64,000 bases of DNA from Catonia carolina (Eukaryota > Arthropoda > Insecta > Hemiptera > Achilidae). Under the pieces are notes generated by a model. The model made no database searches. It worked only from the letters and a program-made list of their open reading frames with translations, and was not told the origin of the DNA. Positions within the stretch are counted from its first letter, which is position 1. Each line of letters opens with the position of its first letter. The stretch is taken from the NCBI GenBank assembly GCA_035578175.1, contig JAQMRL010000003.1, positions 55,350,672 through 55,414,671 of the forward strand, read 5' to 3'. A program made the translations under genes and the position numbers. Below, piece after piece: positions 62,958 to 64,000 of the stretch.

Positions 62958-63608
62958 CTCCACTAAGTCACTTTAAAAATCAATTCATAGCAAGGGTATT
63001 TTAATAAGTAAAAATTCTGTATTAATTTTATACTCACAAATTAAATATGTATCCTTTTAGTACAACATGTGATGATTCTTTAATCAAAGTCCAATTTTTC
63101 AAAACTAAGACAGTTTTATTTTTATTTTTAATATTATGGTTGACTAATTTTCTGTTTTTTCTTGTTTCCACTTTCACTTGTTTAGCTTCATTTTGCAGTG
63201 GTTTTTCTTGTAAATTACAATTTTGTAATTTGGTTCTTTTAGAACCTCTTCTGGCATGTTCATGATTCTCATTACCACTTTTAGAATTATCATCAATTTT
63301 AACATTCTGTACATTTTCCACATGATTTTTTAATTGTTTTTTCTTAATGCTACTACTTTCATCTAAACTAACATCACTTTCACATTTTCTTTTACTTTGT
63401 TTTGTTTTTGTACGGTTATTTTGTTTTTTCTTAATGCTACTACTTTCATCTAAACTAACATCACTTTCACGTTTTCTTTTACTTTGTTTTGAATTTACAC
63501 ATTCACTATCACTTTCATTATGTACACTAATACTCAATGAATTACTAGCACTTGAATCATTAGACATCAGGCTTAATAAATCTATGTCCACATTTCTTCC
63601 TTTTCTCA
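36387..63608 (-). CDS. SANTA-domain protein, KNL2/Mis18BP1-like (partial gene; N-terminal exons beyond right edge)
   Basis: Known family role: KNL2/Mis18BP1 recruits the machinery that deposits the centromeric histone CENP-A. Ten exons join in perfect phase: 63608-63038, 51824-51697, 49835-49728, 48394-48354, 43703-43499, 42233-42181, 40765-40588, 39281-39214, 38124-37958 and 36657-36387 (TAG 36389-36387), giving at least 595 residues. The SANTA domain spans about residues 167-257: LKNWTLIKESSHVVLKGYIF (exon 1), AGRVISSKNFVEVTTDTGIY (exon 2), and KEKFIGGFPPNWQDVI (exon 3). The last is the diagnostic GFPxxW end. The N-terminal part is Ser/Lys-rich with a 29-residue repeat; the remainder is Lys-rich; the C-terminus is acidic (DDDDEE ... 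GDDDFDDDFF). No SANT/Myb domain is seen. Introns hold many transposons. The SANTA assignment is strong; orthology to KNL2 is likely but not proven. Confidence 0.82.
37375..37510 (-). repeat. tRNA-derived SINE, antisense, diverged
   Basis: gactgggatcaaactcggta followed by caccagaccatccaca matches the box B / box A arrangement of the family on the reverse strand. Confidence 0.45.
37958..38124 (-). CDS. SANTA gene exon
   Basis: Acceptor attttttttttag, donor AAAAG|gtaagg. Encodes ISLGSTLQSAKKNLGAPEPS, ETPHLKHVGEFFSHSITSNH and STHSANSSRDDGLAK, exiting in phase 2 (AG|G = Arg). No recognised domain. Confidence 0.8.
38318..38455 (-). repeat. tRNA-derived SINE, antisense copy
   Basis: The + strand reads aactgttttgcacattgatg ... 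ctgaccaggaatcgaataca ... aacactaagtcatggtg, the same plan as the copy at 47855. Confidence 0.6.
39214..39281 (-). CDS. SANTA gene small exon (68 nt)
   Basis: Acceptor tttgattttcag, donor GAG|gtaaat. A|AT completes Asn; encodes DFFRTFDINCLEEGIQSASF then KE, phase 0. More hydrophobic than its neighbours, so it may be a short conserved motif. Confidence 0.76.
40178..40554 (-). repeat. SINE family B, full length, 16-bp perfect target duplication
   Basis: catttatttggtattg at 40162-40177 and 40555-40570. The 377-bp body runs on the - strand from ctgcccataacagac to aacaa. The insertion lies only about 18 bases from the donor of the SANTA-gene exon ending at 40588. Confidence 0.92.
40588..40765 (-). 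CDS. SANTA gene exon: basic region
   Basis: Acceptor tgtgttggcag, donor ACCA|gtaagt. Encodes VKKANANEKNQVDNKKPTQR, then a K-rich run (KGKNSKKGKGKN) and NCFEFELLHNSELSANKT; exits in phase 1. A full-length SINE with a 16-bp target duplication begins about 18 bases beyond the donor. Confidence 0.8.
41240..42079. mobile_element. hAT-type non-autonomous element (840 bp) with CATCGATG subterminal repeats
   Basis: Perfect 8-bp target duplicate tacaacac (41232-41239 and 42080-42087). Ends tagtgatgagcatcgat and, inward from the right, tagggatgagcatcgaa. Several CATCGATG-type octamers lie within about 120 bases of each end. Inside near 41620, atgccgcctaaaag followed by a stop could be a relic transposase start. 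In a SANTA-gene intron. Confidence 0.92.
42181..42233 (-). CDS. SANTA gene small exon (53 nt)
   Basis: Acceptor gtgtttcag, donor AAAG|gtatag. G|AA completes Glu; then VDSQSPINGSKKGRKGK, phase 0. The boundary of a hAT MITE lies about 100 bases downstream in the next intron. Confidence 0.74.
42814..42960 (+). repeat. tRNA-derived SINE, family D
   Basis: Box A tagtgtagtggttagc and box B ggattcgattcc at tRNA-like spacing, followed by a shared non-tRNA tail (caaaacccacagttacaatc ... ctaataacca). It is a SINE head rather than a tRNA gene: no acceptor-stem pairing. Confidence 0.8.
43051..43410 (+). repeat. SINE family A, copy with inner duplication
   Basis: Full length, with an additional stretch near 43160-43200 where the segment after box B (actttta / tacttttata) is duplicated. 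In a SANTA-gene intron. Confidence 0.8.
43499..43703 (-). CDS. SANTA gene exon: Lys-rich linker
   Basis: Acceptor ttttttcattccag, donor AAAG|gtatat. Encodes GKKRTINTKPKQCDKKPARS followed by more K/P/T-rich sequence, ending KKNNTRSKRNK. Composition suits a nuclear, DNA- or chromatin-contacting region. Confidence 0.78.
43895..44190 (-). repeat. SINE family B copy, variant subfamily
   Basis: Shares a variant block (ccaggacctttgaaaagcat) with the copy at 53690, unlike the main type (ccgggccctctgaaaagcac), so at least two subfamilies exist. It lacks the 3' stem-loop. Confidence 0.75.
44395..44890 (+). mobile_element. LINE reverse-transcriptase C-terminal remnant
   Basis: Broken frames read MDEIMRKDYFMKINKNESKV, a GxITKDGRS-type segment, LQIRKNFLKHCLECS and FEMWCYRINGxxNE-like sequence, the usual post-YADD order of LINE RTs. 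Frameshifted; old. Confidence 0.7.
44913..47582 (-). mobile_element. pogo/Tigger-type DNA transposon, nearly intact
   Basis: A 2.67-kb element flanked by TA duplicates (44911-44912 and 47583-47584). Terminal inverted repeats begin cagtgaaacttggttaattc on the left and, read inward, cagtataacttggttatttc on the right. It contains a full-length transposase region on the - strand. It lies in the SANTA-gene intron between the exons at 48354 and 43703, in the same orientation as the gene. Confidence 0.93.
45465..46981 (-). pseudogene. Tigger transposase with one frameshift
   Basis: Begins at ATG 46981 (MAKRGPYKSLTLDEKVKVIQ), with the CENP-B/pogo helix-turn-helix at about residues 10-60 and a second DNA-binding helical region up to about 150. 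The frame breaks in a short A run (T run on + strand, 46510-46517) by what looks like a one-base loss. It continues open in another frame with all three catalytic Asp: NVDETG, LLFIDNCTAH and VVQPMDQG. It ends at 45465. The sum is about 500 residues, normal for Tigger. A single lesion means recent activity. Confidence 0.9.
47855..47995 (-). repeat. tRNA-derived SINE, family D-like, antisense
   Basis: Reverse complement shows box A-like and box B-like blocks (seen on + as gggaatcaaactcaag ... ctacaccacaggtcgc), with a cgactgttttgcaaatta tail segment shared with 63850. Confidence 0.65.
48354..48394 (-). CDS. SANTA gene micro-exon (41 nt)
   Basis: Acceptor ttgttttcag, donor AAA|gtgagt. G|CA completes Ala; encodes NYSEISVSPDLPK and exits in phase 0. 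It is supported by good splice sites and by exact phase agreement with both neighbours. Confidence 0.72.
49728..49835 (-). CDS. SANTA gene exon: C-terminal end of SANTA domain
   Basis: Acceptor tgtttatttttag, donor TCAG|gtaagc. A|TT completes Ile; then IPEKIKEKFIGGFPPNWQDV and IESDWIVKESNGNKS. The F-x-x-GFP-x-x-W motif is the most conserved part of SANTA domains. Confidence 0.87.
50000..50219. mobile_element. hAT-like short element, decayed
   Basis: caggggtcagcaaccc at the left and ggttatcggccactg at the right resemble hAT ends. The target duplicate is unclear (ttcttaag / ttctacac). Confidence 0.55.
51069..51369 (-). repeat. SINE family B, 5'-truncated, 12-bp target duplication
   Basis: ttaaagggttac at 51057-51068 and 51370-51381. 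The frame within the repeat (PDPVVNEVKVSFTEWKICAF) is open here. Confidence 0.88.
51697..51824 (-). CDS. SANTA gene exon: middle of SANTA domain
   Basis: Acceptor ttggtttttag, donor AATA|gtaagt. The leading A completes a Leu codon (TT|A), then 42 codons: TEEELSDELLTAGRVISSKN, FVEVTTDTGIYFISGILQDP, DN. This is the central strand pair of a SANTA domain. A 1-kb repeat ends about 40 bases upstream of the acceptor. Confidence 0.85.
51862..52788. mobile_element. Family C repeat, second copy
   Basis: Collinear with 5591-6590 throughout, with a shorter GT tract (51984-52008). Its left end lies about 40 bases upstream (in the gene's sense) of the acceptor of the SANTA exon at 51824. Confidence 0.83.
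53362..53530 (+). repeat. tRNA-derived SINE, family D
   Basis: tctgtagcatagtggttagt and ggttcgatttcc with the same tail as the copy at 42814 (aaaacccactgtttt; ggcactaataaccacg). Confidence 0.8.
53690..53870 (-). repeat. SINE family B, partial, variant subfamily
   Basis: Contains gaggtggttcataattgtct and the variant block ccaggacctttgaaaagcat. No clear target duplicate. Confidence 0.7.
53999..54800 (+). repeat. 5' LTR of BEL/Pao element
   Basis: Starts tgttaacgccacttcc, ends ggctctaaca. It has a C8 run near its start. By eye it matches the 3' LTR at a constant offset of 7404 bases. Confidence 0.96.
54801..55413 (+). other. BEL/Pao leader with presumed primer-binding site
   Basis: A TGG-starting sequence (tggtccgtcgcgggc) begins two bases after the LTR, where the tRNA primer-binding site of BEL elements lies; the matching tRNA was not identified. 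The remaining 600 bases to the ATG carry no convincing gene. Confidence 0.6.
55414..60747 (+). CDS. BEL/Pao Gag-Pol polyprotein (1777 aa, intact)
   Basis: A single frame encodes the whole retrotransposon polyprotein. In order: Gag-type N-terminus (LPRIRLPSFDGDVAKFQNF near residue 110; the DUF1759 region), three zinc knuckles starting at C344, C378 and C396, aspartic protease with the DCGS motif (D526; DUF1758/Peptidase A17), reverse transcriptase with YVDD at 931-934, RNase H (CDAS, D1105), integrase zinc-binding HHCC region from about H1400, integrase catalytic triad D1482/D1548/E1600 (GVDYAGPF, YSDNGTNF, GGLWEAAVK), and a DUF5641 C-terminus. No envelope frame follows. The length and order are those of the BEL/Pao family. 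All catalytic residues looked for are present, so the protein should be functional. The start is the first ATG of the frame (atATGg). Confidence 0.96.
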   Translation: MDDLQSLIKKRNVVNNHLSRFNNFLQSDVEVNQVKLRLDKFLDLWCDFEQIQTNIELLQPETDFESERTAFETHYFQLIDRAQKLIESLDNTIVLQNQVKSSNSQLIQLPRIRLPSFDGDVAKFQNFISLFNDLIHNNSELSFVQKLHYLRCSLVGEPLRLIEHLPLSLENYTLAYNLIVERYSNSRRIANVHLNQIFNFVKSDTPSYQSLKGFLNIHESSIGALRLLNINLLEYLLFEIAYSNLDPVTKQAFEDSNPNSAVPTYEALMSFVTAKMHAFELSNSSQPTDNASSSYTSKSNVDKPASHRPVFRKQPMSPTTPKKQHSVLLGSNLANSNSEPLYKCPFCGSINHNIFNCTEFLAMSVEERHKQVFQLRKCFACLGKHSRKDCKSIKSCRLCGSTNHHTLLHESSTPVDSTTRNSASSNFNYKSITTNSNRNTTSPVVNSSDCDSSNNNVVNRHPSVGLSTPSSAHLSTAAENTVPIFDSSNSNSLSCRTGSQKVLLGTATVLLQTQFGNFHAFRAVLDCGSEVNLITSRAAEQIGAKTIPCRQNLLGISAATTQIQGTSQITIASKQNSDFRLDTTALVIPKITNNLPSVCISHEVLQLHSGKILADPEFIHSAPVDILLGAEVFPDLIIQHNNSIIKGSPSAISTVFGWVIFGKLPALSMVSNNQPPSSLLTSVDTLSQTMQRFWESEEIFAPPATNPDDDYCEKLFSETTTRDSNGRYIVALPFKNNSVSLSSNRHVASRAATKFTVKISQQPAVQQKYHDFMREYLTLNHMSPASSIAEYIIPHHGVFKTADPNGKIRVVFNASFSDLHGNSLNSQLLPGPKLQKDICNILTTFRKHPIVVCSDIKMMYRQILVRPEDRFHQHIFYCSDSNSTPQEFELNTVTYGVKPSAYLAQRTLLQLVEDEGSSFPLASEAVRSSTYVDDILTGASDFKEAELLVDQLIELLALGGFQLRKWSSNHPDLLQRFPHDHLENPICFSDETSSIKILGLQWNPTSDSFSYHVTPFDSTVTKRTVLSYLAKIFDPLGFLTPVTFWVKHFLKQLWNNNLQWDDQLPPIFDHAWRKFSTDLSALQDFRLPRLISVNGAEYRILGFCDASEKGYAACVYLHVQTNTFSDMFLLKAKSRVSPLKNVTIPRLELCAALLLSRLISSVSDFANSISCCDMRLFTDASIVLAWLQTPQHRLKMFIANRVQQILSLTDLDSWSHISTDQNPADVASRGANCTDLINHSLWWQGPPIYRALSTEWPTINIPSVSTDKLDLRQEKICLAVSTDPSFPDEILLKFSSFSRLTRILAYVLRFVKKLKTPSVVFSSFLTSSEICAATNVCVKLTQLRYFSDDINAVSKGKIPSKSLVSLSPLLNNHGILTVGGRLCRSALSTTAQHPILLPKHSHLTNLICDYYHQLSLHSGPRTTQALIVQQFWILSARTVIRQRIHRCVRCIRYNGRPSQPMMSTLPSSRVTASRAFSSTGVDYAGPFFVKTSRLRKSSLSKGYLCVFVCMSTKAVHLEFVSDLSTDAFLAALDRFVSRRGLPSDIYSDNGTNFVGAKNKFVEIYNLLRRSSPAIGSHLAALKITWHFNPPSAPNFGGLWEAAVKSAKHCLLRLIGDKPLLFEEYITLFARIEAVLNSRPLFQFSSDPNEERCMLTPGHFLIGSSLLQPPEHSTIDQLQPASRWQQVKVLVKSFWKQWSLNYLHTLTQRNKWTRARDNLQIGRVVIVQNLDTAPASWPLGTVTDVFPGRDRTVRTAEVRTIHGTYIRPVSKLIVLPDN
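60748..61402 (+). other. BEL/Pao 3' non-coding region with short direct repeats
   Basis: Between the gag-pol stop and the 3' LTR. It holds a roughly 57-bp repeat (around 61242-61289 and 61300-61346) including tcagggcgggcggcttc. The G-rich core of this repeat recurs just before the LTR in the presumed polypurine tract. No env-like frame is recognised. Confidence 0.7.
61403..62204 (+). repeat. 3' LTR of BEL/Pao element
   Basis: Second copy of the 802-bp LTR. It is preceded by a G-rich tract aggcgggcggta (61391-61402), the likely polypurine primer, and followed by target duplicate ctagg. Confidence 0.96.
62460..62955 (+). mobile_element. LINE 3' end with (ATT)n tail
   Basis: Encodes HNTKNSDLLIYPIQRLKINE and GIKLYNKLNKS, then a stop, a 300-base 3' UTR and an (ATT)n tail at 62928-62955. 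Starts about 250 bases right of the BEL element. Confidence 0.75.
63038..63608 (-). CDS. SANTA gene, first visible exon: Ser/Lys-rich region and start of SANTA domain
   Basis: Acceptor ttactacag (rc of 63609-63617), donor TTT|gtgagt (rc of 63032-63037). The frame is open for 189 codons with phase 2 at each end. It begins RKGRNVDIDLLSLMSND and carries two 29-residue repeats around KQSKRKxESDVSLDESSSIK. A basic stretch follows, then the SANTA start LKNWTL...HVVLKGYIFN. The true start codon is not identified, because at least one exon should lie to the right. Confidence 0.8.
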
Positions 63609-63849
63609 CTGTAGTAAATTTTAAAAAAAACATTAAAAATTTCAACACATATTAAAGATTTAAAAACCTTACTACATACCAAAATATAGCAAATAACATA
63701 GATACTACCTTTTTTATATATTAAAAAGTCCATAGATCATGTTCTGAGGCTCATTTTTGGGGTTTTGCGAAAAGAGATTTTTCCAAATGATGAGGAGCAG
63801 GCCTGTTGTTTTAACTCTCAAACCTGGAAAACCAGGTAATTTTTTTTTT

Positions 63850-63985
63850 CTGTAACGCCCGACTGTTCTGCAATTACTGCTAATGCAGACGGTGGAGGAT
63901 GAAATGATTTTTGTAATGTATGAAATAGGCTGTGCCTGAATGGGATTCGAACCAACTATGCCAATGCGGCCGGCGTATTGATTTT
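63850..63985 (-). repeat. tRNA-derived SINE, antisense, at right edge
   Basis: cccgactgttctgcaattac ... gaatgggattcgaaccaact ... aatgcggccggcg: reverse-strand box B (ggttcgaatcc) and box A-like block. Confidence 0.6.
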
Positions 63986-64000
63986 TAATCAAGGTTTACT

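Noticed and set aside
1..64000. CRISPR arrays, operons, bacterial genes
   Set aside because: Introns, SINEs and insect transposons show nuclear animal DNA; no regularly spaced direct repeats of CRISPR type were seen.

Overview
The window is nuclear DNA of an arthropod, most probably an insect. It is very AT-rich, has GT-AG introns of up to about 11 kb, and is crowded with mariner, pogo/Tigger, hAT, BEL/Pao, LINE and SINE copies. Nothing seen places it reliably below the level of insect.

Two host genes can be assembled exon by exon with matching splice phases. (1) On the + strand, six exons between 2559 and 16079 encode the C-terminal 308 residues of an Orb2-type CPEB translational regulator (two RRMs plus the ZZ zinc-binding end, with its stop codon). 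The 5' exons lie to the left of the window. A long AT-rich 3' flank follows, with Pumilio-type UGUAAAUA sites and a CPE-like UUUUAU site close to the stop. (2) On the - strand, ten exons from 63608 down to 36387 encode at least 595 residues of a lysine-rich nuclear protein with a SANTA domain, the hallmark of KNL2/Mis18BP1, which helps load the centromeric histone CENP-A. The SANTA domain is split over three exons whose phases join exactly. The protein ends in an acidic tail, and no SANT/Myb domain is visible. This is the most interesting item in the window, because Drosophila lacks this family and several insect orders have lost CENP-A.

Layout. 1-2558: intron with LINE and mariner remnants and a tandem repeat. 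2559-16079: orb2 exons, with introns holding a mariner that has 200-bp inverted ends, tRNA-derived SINEs, a 1-kb GT-microsatellite element, small MITEs, a foldback insertion and a deleted mariner-family element. 16080-30100: orb2 3' flank and an AT desert with few recognisable features. 30100-36300: fossil BEL/Pao pol pieces, SINEs and LINE tails. 36387-63608: the SANTA gene. Its introns hold a perfect-TSD SINE, a hAT MITE with an 8-bp TSD, a nearly intact Tigger element (one frameshift), another 1-kb GT element, and an 8.2-kb BEL/Pao retrotransposon (53999-62204) with indistinguishable 802-bp LTRs, a 5-bp TSD and one open 1777-codon gag-pol frame, so a very recent insertion.

The two genes are not obviously linked in function. 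Orb2 acts on mRNA polyadenylation and translation in the cytoplasm; the SANTA protein should act on centromeric chromatin. The rest is transposon history, including several insertions within tens of bases of splice sites.
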